Shown: positions 1-11,605 of the stretch, in pieces | Layout: every line of letters starts with the position of its first letter | Position numbering within the stretch: the stretch's first letter is position 1 | Source: Helicostylum pulchrum | Taxonomy: Eukaryota; Mucoromycota; Mucoromycetes; Mucorales; Mucoraceae | Direction of reading: 5' to 3' | Assembly (NCBI GenBank): GCA_025677825.1 | Contig: JAIXMO010000004.1 | Location: 868,001-932,000 of the forward strand | DNA length: 64,000 nucleotides | Notes under the pieces: generated by a model | Databases searched by the model: none | Told to the model about the DNA's origin: nothing | Seen by the model: only the letters and a program-made list of their open reading frames with translations | Program-made: the position numbers and the translations under genes

Positions 1-1118
1 GGGTTTTTTCTTCTGTAATGAACCAAACCCTGAGTACAATGAGCTAAAAAAAAAGCTTTTTAGTTTTCTAAACTAATAAGTATAATGCTTTTTAAGATGC
101 TTCTTCCAAGTACTGTATCATTTTGTATCGTGGTGATTGTTCCTTTTATTAAAAGGTAAGGATTTAAACTGCTTTGCTTATGAATATTTAAACCTAATCA
201 TAATGTCTATTTATAGCGGTAAATGCTGGTGCTGGTACTGCTGCTGCTGCTTGAACTGGTGTTGCAGTTGTTGTATTCGTTGTTAATATTACGGGAAAGG
301 ATGGTAAATAGGATTTTTATTTATTTTGCTTCTAAGCTGATTCTGATCCATTCCTTTTTTTTTATTTCTCTAGAATATAATTTCTTTCTCCTCCCTTCGA
401 AACACTGCTATTTATAATTGTATTGGCTTTTGAAAGCAACAGAACATAACGGTTGCTAAAGTGGTTTTTGACGAGCTGTTTATCTCCTTCTCCTCTGCCT
501 CGTTTACGAGCGGTTCGTGCAGTTTAACCTGCGTGTAATGGCACACCAACCATGCGGATATCGTAGGGAGGTTGGATTGATGGTTCCCGGCTCGGTAGTC
601 TTCTCTAAGGAAAACAATATCATTAAGTAGTTGTGTTGTTGTGGATACTTATCCTTTGGCATCATCATCTTTTTTTATTTATTTATGTATGTGTTTATTT
701 TTATATTTAGATATATGTATATATATTTTTTTCACGTATATGTATGAACGTGATGAGACTTCAGCTAGTGTACCTCCTCGTGGTTAGTCTTGGGAAACTT
801 TCACTTTGGAAACTTTTTTTGTTTCCTTATTGTAAAGTCCAAAGCACTAGTAGCTTTTTTTTTAAATAATAATAATAATAATAATAATAAAGAAACTGTT
901 TTTCTTTATAAAAAAATGTTCTTCAAAAAGTCTTTAATCTTTTTGACATGTAGTACTTATTGTGGTAATCAACGTTTTATATTTTTTTTAGTCACAAGAA
1001 TATAACAACCGCAAGAAAATAAATTTGCTTTTGTTTACCAATATCGGTGATACTCTGAGCAAATCACCCACAGGTATGTTAGAATTTTGCTGAAATACTG
1101 AGGATACAATATCATATT
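1..1118. other. AT-rich intergenic stretch without a gene I can support
   Basis: Only short open frames occur here, and they read through simple sequence: a CTG-rich patch near 225-260 and a run of about ten AAT/TAA triplets near 867-890. No domain, splice-site series or RNA gene is recognisable. The stretch may hold the 3' flank of the decayed gene that follows on the minus strand. Confidence 0.5.
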
Positions 1119-1690
1119 TTATTTTTGGCGGTTCCTTTTTTTTTCTAGGTTTCGAGACTTTATAATTTTCGATTCCGATTGTTGCGGTGTCGTTTCTAAA
1201 CCATTATCAGAGGGGTCTATTATCATTCCGACATCGGTTATATTTGGTTTAGGTAAAGGAGTTTCTCGTTCTTTCCCTTTTCTTGAAAGAGTAGGTTTAG
1301 AAGTACTTGGTCTTGAGTATGGCTTCGATTGAGTTGCTGTTTCCACAGTTGGTGGATGAAGGACTCGTACAGCAGCATTTAAATCATGTTTTTTCTCTTC
1401 CTCAATTAATATTGTTGTAAGATTTTCTTTATTTGCTTGTGGTTGTATATTTATGGATTTTGTACAGTTTGTGGGTGTATTCGACGACCATTAGTTTCAT
1501 TAGAAACAGTCGACCCATTTAGTTTTTTGACTGTTGATTGGTGTTATTATTATCAGATTGTTGATTATTATTATTCCTTTGATTATAGCTGCTGCCTTCA
1601 TTACTATTATAGTTATGAGCATCACCGCTTCGATAGTAATCGTTGTTGTTAGTATTGTTATAACACTCTGTTAGTGAGCACCACGTGTTA
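1119..1690 (-). pseudogene. Decayed Asn/Gln-rich coding remnant, two frameshifts
   Basis: Reading the minus strand, three consecutive frames must be joined to give one protein-like sequence. The first (about 1650-1530) is Asn/Gln/Ser-rich and stops in a TAA after QQSKN. The second continues with KLNGSTVSNETNGRR and stops at TAA after VQNP. The third runs from about 1440 to 1119 through EEEKKHDLNAAVRVLHPP, SRPSTSKPTLSRKGKERE and a basic C-terminal end. Composition (Asn/Gln tracts, then a Ser/Pro/Lys tail) resembles the disordered tail of a fungal regulator, but I recognise no domain and name no function. Related coding-like sequence may continue to about 1870. An alternative is a live gene with two tiny introns, but no GT-AG pair fits at the breaks. 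Confidence 0.5.
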
Positions 1691-2459
1691 GAAATCTGAA
1701 ATTTGAAAGTTGTTGTAACGTAGTGTAGATAAAGTAGTATATATTGTGAGCACCAGTTCCTATTTTATAAGTAGAACGACTTAAAGGTAGTAATAAAGTT
1801 TTAGTAAAAGTAAAAAAAAGATACAATGAATTTGAATAATCCAAGGGAACCAAGCTATGTGTTAAAATAGACAGAAGGGGGTAAAATAGTAGTAAAAAGA
1901 TTAAGAGTAATCAAAGAGAAAGCCCTTTTCGTATTTTGGTTAAGTAAATAGTTAATTGATTTTTATTTATTATTGAATTTTATATCTGATATATATATGT
2001 TTCTTAAAGTAAAGAAAAAGGGAAAGTTTGTGGATAATAGAATGGATAAATCCATCCGTTGGATTGTTCTTCCATTGGATAGGCCCATCCAAACTCAAAA
2101 AGGAAAAATGGTAGTTTGACGTGTAACACTTGTTTTCATGCACTAAAATATCTGCACTTATTTAATTCATGTGGCAAAATAAAACGTCATACATGCCTTA
2201 TTTACATAGTACTTCTTACATACCTTTATGAATGGCAGTGCAAAAAAAAAAGCATCTTAAAAAAACACAAAAAATAGACCAACACCTACCCCTCCGTTTT
2301 CTAGAAGTATAGCCGTGCGGGTGTCCTCTACGCACCCTCTCCCACGTCCAGCACAGGAGAGGATGTTTAGAGAAACTTCACACTTGTGACATTTGGACCC
2401 TCCCTTTATATAGACAACCGAAAACTATAAGCAATGAAGTTGTGGTATAACTTTTTTTC

Positions 2460-2490
<31 letters not shown>

Positions 2491-3811
2491 ACACACCCAC
2501 ACACACACCCTCCCTCCTTTTAGTTTTTGAAGTTTTATTTTATTTAATCCTTTTTCCCTAAAAAAAAATAAATTTCAAATGTGTTTTTTAAAGGACTGCA
2601 AAGGCTTAATTTCTACTACCAAATTTGAACTTGGCAATTTTACTGATATGACCTATTTACCCCTTTTGTGATTTTGTGGTTATTTTAAAATTTCTCGATA
2701 TCCACTTTGCCTTTATTTGTGAAAAAAAACAATGATAATAAAGTGTTCCTTTAGGCGCATTTAATCCATCAAAAGTATATTTTTTAAAAAATACTGACCG
2801 AGTAATCACCGTTTTAGACGTTTTTTTTTTCGCTAAATTTTGAGTTAAGTGGTCCTTAAATTGGTGATTTCTTTAAAGCGCGTTTTCTCGCCCAATTTTA
2901 GATGTAGCACTTTTATTCATCAAAGATATAGTTAAAACAACTATTTTTTATTATAAAACTTGGGTCTAAAACACGTTTCTTATTTCTTTAAAAAATAAAA
3001 ACCAATATTTATTATAGCTGCTAAAATTAGCAGTAATTTCTAATGCGAGACTCAGGTATCTTAGTGAGCTTTTTTCTTTCGCTGTAATTGAAAAAAGGCA
3101 TATTCCCAAAGATATGGGCCATCGTCTTCCTTCTTGCGTGATTTGGAAGCTTTGGTTTGGGCTCCATTCCATACACTATTTTAAAAAGAAATTTATTGCT
3201 GATGTTTTTTTTAGGTTTTTTTCTTTAGGAAATCTGCCTATGTATCCCAATTTGCTTTTGATGTTTTTACTTTCTATGACCAGCACCCGATGGTTTCCTA
3301 GACAAGATACGACGTAATAATCTACCTTTTTAAACGGTGTCTTTAAAGAAGTGTCCATGTTTATAAATCTTGCTTCAATTTTATTGATTTTTTTTATCAG
3401 CACCAAACTTCTACAATTAGCGAAAAAGGCTCAAAAAAAGAAACAATACCGTCTCTGACCATAGTGCTTTCGTTTAGGTTTTCAGTTGTATAACTATGGC
3501 CGTATGTTCTAAGCAAATATAGCAATAATTGTCTTATATTAGGCGGGATACTAGTAGTATTTACGCCTCATCAAATTTTCGTGAAAATTCATACTAACTA
3601 TGCTGCTTAATTGTTATTTTAAAAGTGTCGTTCATCTTTTTTTTCGAATGATCCAATCCTCTTTAAACTACATATTTTTATCTAGAACATCATTACGCTA
3701 CTTATTAATGATAAAAAAACGCCCTTTAACAATATGAAACATAAACAGCTGACCGAGCTTCTGTTTCCCCTTTTTTGCGGAAAATGTATCCTCTCGTCAG
3801 CTTTATCTGTC
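1691..3811. other. Intergenic, low-complexity sequence
   Basis: There are no supported genes. It contains a long A-run followed by a CA/CCCTCC-rich patch (2460-2520), and a cluster of small inverted motifs at 2044-2095 built from GGAT/ATCC words. The remaining open frames are short and have no recognisable protein features. Confidence 0.5.
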
Positions 3812-5172
3812 CAAGTACTTCCGTCTTTCAGTAACTTCTATAAGTACAATTTATATTTCAATTATAAGGCGAGGTTATATTACTAGAGTAAGTATAAGAA
3901 TAAAAAGCAAGCAGTCTATAAAAAAAAGTAAATATGCGGATTTATTTACTTTTGACATCATCTACTCAATACTTCCGCCTATCGATTTCCAATCATTTGT
4001 GTGTAAATAAGCAAGTAAACGAGTGGTGAACGCCTTAAATTTATTTATACAATATTACTATGATAAGGTGCGTCTGGATTAGAAGGAGACGAAACCTTAA
4101 ATTTAAGCTTTGGGATTTTTTGAAAAATGAACAAAACAACAAAGGATTTTTTTTAAAATTTATTAAAAAAGGAAAGGGATTTTTATTTGTTTATTAGGTG
4201 TAAAGAGATAAGTAGTAGACCAGTTTTTTTTTTCAGACAGTCCCAAAGATAGGCTAAGGACAGAAGAGAATACCCTTCCTTTGAAAACCAAGCTAGTCGA
4301 GGACCAAGTACGCTTATAATCCAACCTTTTTTTTTAAAAAAAAAAGGACTGGACCGGTTATGGCCATCTTAGTCGCCAGAGTGCTTTCGGACATCATCAC
4401 CAAAGCGGCAGAGCCAACATCTTTTACTTGATAACGCCGTAAGTATAGATTAAGAGAGACAGTACACCACAAGATAGCATTTTTTTATCTAGCAACTAAG
4501 AAAGTATTAGAGAGGGTTTTTTTTTAAAAAAAAAGGAAAAGTAATATACCTGTATTTTTCAAGAGAGGATACCACTTCAGAAGGACTTGAGAATTAATTT
4601 AGAAGGACTTGAGGGTTATTTCAGAAGCATTTGGTGAATAATAGTTTTTTTTTATGAGGAACGAAAAAGAACTTAAAAAATCCGCCTCCTTATAAATAGT
4701 TTCTGAAAAGTACTTGTTTCATGACCTTCTTTTTTTTCATATGATCAATTAATTAGTTACTTCCATAAATGTTCATGTAAACAAAAGGGTTTTTTTCAAG
4801 AAATAAAAAGATATATCAATATAACTATCACTAATAAAAATTGGTACAAGTAAATCGGTATAGATACAGATTATATATTTTTGAAGAGTAAGATCACCTA
4901 GTTTATTTCTTCCATACAAAAAAGCGAAAAAGTGTTTATTTGGGATGTTGATCATATTTGTGAGAAAAAAAAAATCCAATAAAAAGCATGCTTACCGAGA
5001 GGTCGTTTTTGTTTACACACAAATGATTGGGAATCAATAGGCGGAAGTAAACAAATCTGCAAACTTTTTTTTATAAACTGCGAATACTTTCGCTTGCTCT
5101 AGTAGTATAACCTCGTCTTATAATCAAAATATAAATTGTACTGATGGTGCTGAAAGATGGAAGTAGACCGAT
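3812..5172. repeat. Diverged inverted repeat, arms 3812-4008 and 5011-5172
   Basis: The reverse complement of 3812-4008 aligns with 5011-5172 over most of its length. The inner 19 bases (TTTACACACAAATGATTGG) are identical, followed by GGAAATCGATAGGCGGAAGT in one arm against GGGAATCAATAGGCGGAAGT in the other. Further matches include TATAACCTCG, CTTATAAT and AAATATAAATTGTACT. I judge identity at roughly three quarters by eye. The 1 kb between the arms has no coding gene, but carries two T9/A9-10 palindromes (4327-4345, 4517-4534) and short direct repeats of AGAAGGACTTGAG near 4578-4612. It could be an old non-autonomous element or a fold-back structure. Confidence 0.7.
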
Positions 5173-6915
5173 AACACTGAAGAGTAAAAAAAAAAAGGAA
5201 AAGTATGCCTAATTTGTACCTTCCCTTTTTTTTTTGCAGGATTTATTTACTTTGCAAGTTTAAAATTTTTCTTCCACGGAAACATATGATTGTCTATCAC
5301 TATAATGGAAACTATCTCCGTTGTTTATATTATTGGGTCTTTTTGCTCTATAAGAGGTCGACCGCCTACTATGAGAGTACCTAGTATGGTTAATTATACA
5401 GTTTTATTTATTTATTACTTTTTACCTCCCAAAACCTCCCTAATGATGACCTCAGTATTATCTTTCTTAAAAAATACCTGCGTGTGAGAGTATTTGACTC
5501 TATAAATATTAGTTATCCTCATACACATAAATAAAATAGTTTAAAAACGCCAACTCTTACACTGTGATATCACGGACACAAAAAAAAAATACTTTTATTT
5601 ACCAGTTTCTATGCCTAAGTTAGTCGATCGGCCGACCAGCTTTAACTTTTTTTTTTATCAAACAGACATACACTCCCATTTTCCCATCTTCCCCTCTATA
5701 ATTTCTGTATCGTTGCATTGTTATTTTATTAAGAACATTACTATTTAACGAATCTACTGCTCTGCATTATTTGGCTTCTTCTGTATTCCAGAAGAGCAAA
5801 ACGACAAGATAGTAAATACCGAAGTAGCCGATGAATATCAAGCGTATATATAAAGATACCTTGTCGATATGCAATACATTTAAAACTTTAACAACTGTAT
5901 TATTTTTGCGGATGTAAAACACTTGTATCGAACTATTTTTTTCTGTGCAGACCACTTCCTTCCGCAAGAAAGTCAATAAATAATTAAAAATACACTAAAA
6001 GAACATGATTCATACTTATTGTGATAGTTTATTTATTTAAATGGGTAAAAATGTCTGAAGTATAGTTGTTCCGTTTCAACGAAGTCTCCGTTCATCTGGT
6101 TTTTTTTTAAAAAAAAAGTCAGTAAACCTAATACTATTTCTAATACTAATGGCTGTTAGGTCTCTACTAGACTTGCACGAAGTACGAAGACTCGCGGGTT
6201 CTTTCAAAACCTAACCATGATGGAAATTCAGCTACAAGACTTGCACAAAGCACGAAGACTCCGCGGGTTCGTTCTCCTACTATCCCTATCATGTGAACAT
6301 TCTCGCTACTGAGTAAGTTCAAAGAACTTACCATAAATTAAATGAACATCTTGTGATGAAGAAAAGAAAAAAAATTACTGCTTCGTCATACTAGCAATTT
6401 ATAAAAAAATCAACCAATCATGTTTTGTTTGGCGAAGAGGTCTGTCACAACAAGGGAGATATTTCCTGGCACAGGAAAATGTTTAGCCGAAAAGTGATGG
6501 TTGATACTTGTGAATCAAGTTGGGAAAGCAAGTACACGTTTGTATAATAAAAATTATTAATTAACGTATACGTATGCAAATACGAGCCTGGTAGTATAAT
6601 TACGCCATGATTAGTAAATAGATCACACGAGTACATAAAGTCTTTTTCTTCGCCTTTTTCTTTTATTTCTTCACTTAATTTTTGTGTTTTTACAAACTGG
6701 TAGTTACAGTTCTTCCTAGAGCAGTGGTCATCCGTAAATGTAAGTGAAAAGTAACAGGCCCGTTTTTTAATTGACCGTGCAAATTGAACCCGTGCATCTT
6801 TTTATTTTTACAGTAAACAGTTTTCATGTACCAGGAAATATAAACCTTCTATTTATTTTTTGTTAAAACTGAAACCGATTGTGGCCAAGTTCTTCATTAC
6901 AGTAGCCGCTCGATA
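5173..6915. other. Intergenic with short repeats, no gene supported
   Basis: The small open frames have no domain signature. The stretch holds the tandem direct repeat at 6172-6271, a T9/A9 palindrome at 6100-6117, and a segment (about 6530-6760) resembling one near 35.57-35.85 kb. Confidence 0.45.
6172..6271. repeat. Direct repeat of about 35 bp, period about 65 bp
   Basis: Two copies of a motif beginning AGACTTGCAC and ending CGCGGGTTC lie about 65 bp apart, at about 6172-6202 and 6237-6269. They differ by a few substitutions and one inserted C. They are GC-rich relative to the surroundings and lie in no recognisable gene. Confidence 0.75.
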
Positions 6916-7711
6916 CAGTGGTGTTCGATTTATGGGTATGTTCGATTTAAGGGTCGAATTCTCGAGAACCGTTACCGTCCCCCGCTAAACACTACTATTA
7001 CCTCTATTCGACATGTGGGTGTAATCCTATTTCACAAAACCACAAAACCAATTAAAACCCAAATCCTTACAAAATTTTCTTTTCATTTTTTTAGGACCAC
7101 CTGAAGAAATTGTTTCGTTGGATTTGGATCATCAAACAACTTGAGAAGATAGTTAGAGCTTTGAGTGGTACCAGTACTATTATAAACGTTTTTGACAACT
7201 GGTAAATTGCTTGAAAGTAGAACTAAAGATCCATAAGAGATTCCAAAGGCAGAAGGACCACAGCCGAAAAAATATTAAGATGATCAAGATCCTGAGGGTA
7301 TTCTCGGTATGTACACCAGGTTGTTGAGGAGTGTGAGATAATATAAATACGATAATTGGTGTAGCTGTAACAATCACTGTAGCTGAAACAGAGTGTGATA
7401 CACCTAGCGCGAAACACCATACGATCGAGATAGGTAGTAGTAAAACTGACCTTGGGAAAATTGTGAACCAGAAGAAGAAGAAAAAAGAAAAGAAAAAAAA
7501 ACCAGCTTCCAGCTTTAAGCGAACCGTATCCGTTTGCACCAGCATACCACAGGAAAAGGCTTCGTTTGAAAGATGTGCACATACTATATAAAAAGATCTT
7601 TTTGCTTGTAGTATGAAATTTGATTATGAAATATGACTTCCAAAGAAAAGACGTATTTAAGAGTGGAAAAAATCCACCCTTAAATCAGATATACCCTTAT
7701 ATCGAACAGTG
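6916..7711. mobile_element. Candidate TIR element of about 0.8 kb carrying a gene fragment
   Basis: The left end (6916-6960) begins CAGTGGTGTTCGATTTATGG and continues to GATTTAAGGGTCGAA. The reverse complement of 7673-7711 reads CACTGTTCGATATAAGGG and then GATTTAAGGGTGGA, so the two ends form imperfect terminal inverted repeats of about 40 bp. A TA dinucleotide precedes the left end, as expected for Tc1/mariner/pogo-type insertion, but the right target duplication is unclear. No transposase is present, so the element would be non-autonomous. The interior is mostly a broken membrane-protein frame on the minus strand. Confidence 0.5.
7083..7590 (-). pseudogene. Frameshifted fragment of a multi-pass membrane protein
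   Basis: The minus strand reads a strongly hydrophobic frame, with PRSVLLLPISIVWCFALG and then ATVIVTATPIIVFILSHTPQ, up to LRILIILI. It then needs a one-base shift at a T-run near 7268 to continue as FGCGPSAFGISYGSLVLLSS, with a hydrophilic tail (NVYNSTGTTQSSNY, then LLKLFDDPNPTKQFL) ending at TGA near 7090. The N-terminal side (about 7580-7500) also needs a frame change around an FF-rich run. Two or more likely transmembrane segments are visible. The family is not recognised. The fragment lies wholly between the candidate terminal inverted repeats, which suggests capture or insertion around it. Confidence 0.45.
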
Positions 7712-8827
7712 AACGAAATAATTATATCCAGGAATATTTGACAAGCAAAATTACATTAGAAAAGAGACCTTTTCATTTGTAAACTTTCATTTTTATTAAA
7801 TATATAAATATACTTGCACGTTAGTCTTTCCGAAGAAAGTCGATAAGGGTAACCACGAGAAGGTTTGTACCTATGTAGTTACCCTGAAAAAATAATATAA
7901 AGGTAACAAGTACCTTTAAAAAAAAGAGGTTAGGTTGGATGGATGGATGGATGGAGGATAGATAAAGTACTACTTTTTTTCAGTTTGAGACTTTCCCGCA
8001 AAGCTACAGCATTATCAGCATTATGAGTGCTTTTGTTGTTGTCGTACCTGTTGCTCTTTATTGAGCCAATAAACACAACAGTACCATTTTACTTTATTTT
8101 AGATACTATTTAGATAAAGTAACGAAGTATACACAAGACTACATATTATTTTGTGGACAACTACTTCCAAAAAAAAAAGGTAGTTTTGTGAAGTCGGAAT
8201 TCCACTGTTGAATCGAATAGTGGTAATAGTGGTGTTAAATAGGGGGGACTGAAGACTTTCTGAAGAAATACACCCTCGAATAGAGACACTACTGTGTGAC
8301 CTTATAACCTCTCAAAATATTTAACTGTATCTCCATTTATATCAAACACTATGTTATTGTAAGAAAGGTAAATGTATTTTTTTAAAAAAAAAGAGGGATT
8401 TGATTTGATAACATGGACTATTTTTGAAGGTGTTCGAGTTGCAATAAATATATTACATCATGTGTAACACACAATATCATTTTCATTTTATAAAGACAAC
8501 AGTTGGAATGTAACAAAAGCTATCAGTTTATTTTTTTTCACAAAAATAAGAAGAGCATTATACCTAGAATAAGCTTTATAAACACTTTCATTCCTCCCTT
8601 TTTTTTTTGCCAAGCACCCTCTCTTTCGATACAAATATACTTTGTCCAAGATATTGATTGGTTAAAAAAAAGAGCCTCGTAGTTATAAAATAAAAAAGCA
8701 GCTCAGCATATAGTCCGTTTTTTTTTTCTTTTTCTTCTAAACCTTTAAGTCTATACAGGAAAGAGTCGACTGACAAGAGTCCTCTTTTTTTTTACTTTTT
8801 TATACTTGAAGAAATAATATACATATA
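7712..8827. other. Intergenic, upstream of arc40
   Basis: No gene is supported. It includes a short (GGAT)n repeat at about 7935-7955, a T7/A9 palindrome at 8377-8392, and a pyrimidine/T-rich stretch just before the ATG at 8828 that is typical of fungal promoters here. Confidence 0.5.
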
Positions 8828-10084
8828 ATGTCTTCTCCCGAGATTTACGAACTTGTGAACGCACCCATCACAGCTCACTCCTTTCACGAGGACCGTAAGT
8901 AAAAAAAAAAAAAAAAAAAAACTTGCCATCATCTTTTAAATTGAACGCGGTTTATTTTATTTTAGAATTGGTTGTTTGTCCTAATACCAACGAAGCTCAA
9001 ATTTACCAGTACGGTCATTCCAATTCCAAGCTGTTACATACTTTAGTGGGAGTACGTTTTATATTACGAACATAAAAAAAAAAGACACAGTAAAAAAGCT
9101 AACGATTGTTCTATATAGCACGATAAAGTTATTACCAGTATTGATTTTGCGCCCAAGACAAACCGTATTGTCACTTGCTCTCAAGACCGAAACGCCTATG
9201 TCTGGACCAACGAAGGCGGTATTTGGAAGCCGGGACTTGTGTTGTTACGTATTAACCGAGCCGCCACTTACGTGCGCTGGTCGCCTAACGAAGAGAAATT
9301 TGCAGTTGCTAGCGGAGCCCGTTGTATTTCCGTTTGTTATTTTGAAGAAGATAATGACTGGTGGGCCAGTAAGCATTTAAAGAAACCTATTCGTAGTACA
9401 GTGCTTTCGATTGACTGGCATCCCAACAGTATTTTATTGGCGTCTGGATCCGCCGATATGAAGGCGCGTGTGTTTTCTTCGTTTATTAAGGGACTTGATA
9501 AGAAGCCTGCACCTAGTGGTTGGGGAGATAAGTTACCTTTTAATACTTTATGTGGTGAATTTAGCAGTGGTCGTGGTGGCTGGGTTCATGCAGTTGGATT
9601 CTCTCCTTCTGGTGACGCTTTAGCTTTTGCTGGTCATGATTCTTCCATGAATTTGGTTTATCCCCAAGCTGATGGTAACCATACAGTTATTAGCATCACT
9701 AGTAACACTTTGCCTTTCCGCTCTCTTATTTGGACCAATGAACAACAACTTGTAGCTGCCGGTTTTGATTGTGCACCTATTCTTTATGAGACCAAGGATG
9801 GTAGAGACTGGCATTATGCTGGATCGCTTGATACTGGCCGTAAGAGAGTCACTCAAGCTGCTTCTGTCTTGTCTCGTTTCAAAACCATGGATTCTCGCGG
9901 AGAGAGTGAAAATAATACTACTATTAACACTGTACACCAAAATACCATTAATGAAATTCGAGTTTACGCAGGTGATCGTAGTCAAGTTACCAAGTTCTCT
10001 ACTTGCGGTGTTGATGGTAAAGTTGTCATTTGGGATTTTGAGCCTAGTCAACTTGTTACCGACCTTTCTTCTCTTAAAATTTAA
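8828..10084 (+). CDS. ARC40: Arp2/3 complex subunit 1 (ARPC1/Arc40), WD40 protein
   Basis: Three exons (8828-8894, 8966-9051, 9119-10084) join in frame into 372 residues, the usual ARPC1 length. The protein is a WD40 beta-propeller of the actin-nucleating Arp2/3 complex, which builds branched actin in the cortex and at endocytic sites. Visible family landmarks: N-terminal NAPITAHSF; HDKVITSIDFAPKTNRIVTC followed by SQDRNAYVW (first full repeat); RAATYVRWSPNEEKFAVASG; VLSIDWHPNSILLASGSADM; the SGRGGWVHAVGFSPSGDALA repeat; and a terminal STCGVDGKVVIWDFEP repeat. Introns follow GTAAGT/TTTAG and GTACGT/ATAG. The gene converges on the mitochondrial carrier with 96 bp between stop codons. Recognition is secure; complex membership is inferred from the family. 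Confidence 0.95.
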
Positions 10085-10180
10085 AATATTTGCTATAATA
10101 AAAAAGGGCAAGAAGAGATTTATTAAAAACGAACAAAAAAAAGGAATGTGTGTATATAGTATAAAATGTGAGTATAATTA

Positions 10181-11605
10181 TTATTTTGCATGCATAAATT
10201 CTTTACATAATTCATAGGAATAAAACGTAACTCCCATTGCAGGAGCTACCTTTAAATAGTTTGGTAATAGTCCTCTGTACAGAGATTTAAAGCCTTCTTT
10301 TTTAGCCATTGTAGTTAATGCGTGCCATGTACCGTTATACTTGTAATCCATAGTATTCATACCACTCACTTGAAATCTTCTACGTAATACATCTAAAATG
10401 ATAATAGTAAGTGTTTGCAGCAAAACAAAGAGAAAAATAAAACTCACCTAGTGGGTAAATAATGGTTTGAGCTATGGAACCAGCTAATGCACCACAGAAT
10501 AACTTTCTAATATTTCCATGATTCGAGTCAACTGGAATCATATAATCTTTCAAGACTTCATAGCATTGAAAGTTAAGGGCCACGTAAGGAGCGACGCCCA
10601 GCGTCGTTGGCCATAAACCTCTATACAATCCTCGTAACCCACCTTCAGTTGCATATATTAATTTAATCGTGTCTCGTATACCAGGTAATTTTGTGGTAGC
10701 AGAAGGTACTAAAGTAGCGGATTGTATAGATAGGCGAGTACGAACCAAATCTAAAGGATAAGTACAGGCAACAGAAACGGTACCAGCTAATGCACCAGCT
10801 AATAATCTACTAGGCGTATCTAATTCGGTATTCCCCTTTTTCATCAGCATGGTTTTAAATTGTTCATAAGCAGCGAATTGAGAAGCACTATAGGGAATCA
10901 TTCGAATTACGTTGGTACCATTTCCTCTCATGAAACCTTTAAATCCTTCTTCTTTCCACATTCGTGTTAATGTTGACCAAACACCAGTGTATGCTGGCAT
11001 ATTTGGTCCTTGCACCTTTTTTTTTTTTTTTTTTTATGTATAAAGAATTTACATGTGATTTCAGCAAATTATTTATATATAAAAAAAAAAATATAAGTGT
11101 ACCTGAAATAAGATTTTCATACGTTCCATTGGACTTACGACAGTACGAGAAACGGCACCAGCTACGCCTCCTGCAACCAAGTGTTTCATGGTATCTGAAG
11201 CCATTATACTTAACCAATAACTATCCTTTGTACGGGACGGAACAGACAGGGTATGAGTTGCAACAATATCAATGATTTTTCCGAGGTGTTCCGATTTTAT
11301 ATCAGTTGTCATAATTGAATGTCGGTCTAATAATGAGACAAAGTCAGAAAAAGCTAATGGTTGATGACAGGCTTCGTTACTGTTTTCTACCACGTTTTTA
11401 ATATCTCGTAACGTTGCCTAGGTAACAATATTAAAAAAAAAATTAAGCTTTTTTTTTTTTTTGGGTTTTTTACCTGATCAATGAGTGGAGCGTTGGGTGA
11501 ACTACAAACAGCTACGATATCTTGAACATCAATCATACCATCTTGATTCTGATCAAACAAGCCAAACAATTGACGCAAGTTCCAACTATTTGAATTCATG
11601 TTCAT
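10181..11605 (-). CDS. EF-hand mitochondrial carrier (SCaMC/SLC25-type)
   Basis: Four exons (11474-11605, 11103-11417, 10448-11015, 10181-10392) join into 408 residues. The short N-terminal part carries one clear EF-hand loop, DQNQDGMIDVQD. Then follow three mitochondrial-carrier repeats with signatures SPMERMKILFQV, YPLDLVRTRLS and YPLDVLRRRFQ (PX[DE]XX[KR] motifs, spliced in the third) and downstream EEGFKGFMRGNGTNV, GGLRGLYRGLWPT and EGFKSLYRGLLPNYL. The family sits in the inner mitochondrial membrane; Ca-binding members (SCaMC/Sal1) exchange ATP-Mg for phosphate. The substrate here is inferred. With a short N-terminus and few EF-hands, other SLC25 subfamilies (CoA-type, Ypr011c-like) remain possible. 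The start at 11605 was chosen as the first Met after a low-complexity upstream run. Confidence 0.88.

Noticed and set aside
7223..7582. 119-codon alternative frame over the membrane-protein fragment
   Set aside because: Its first part may be the real N-terminal frame, but downstream it is Cys/Tyr/Ser-rich without membrane segments, unlike the overlapping hydrophobic frame.
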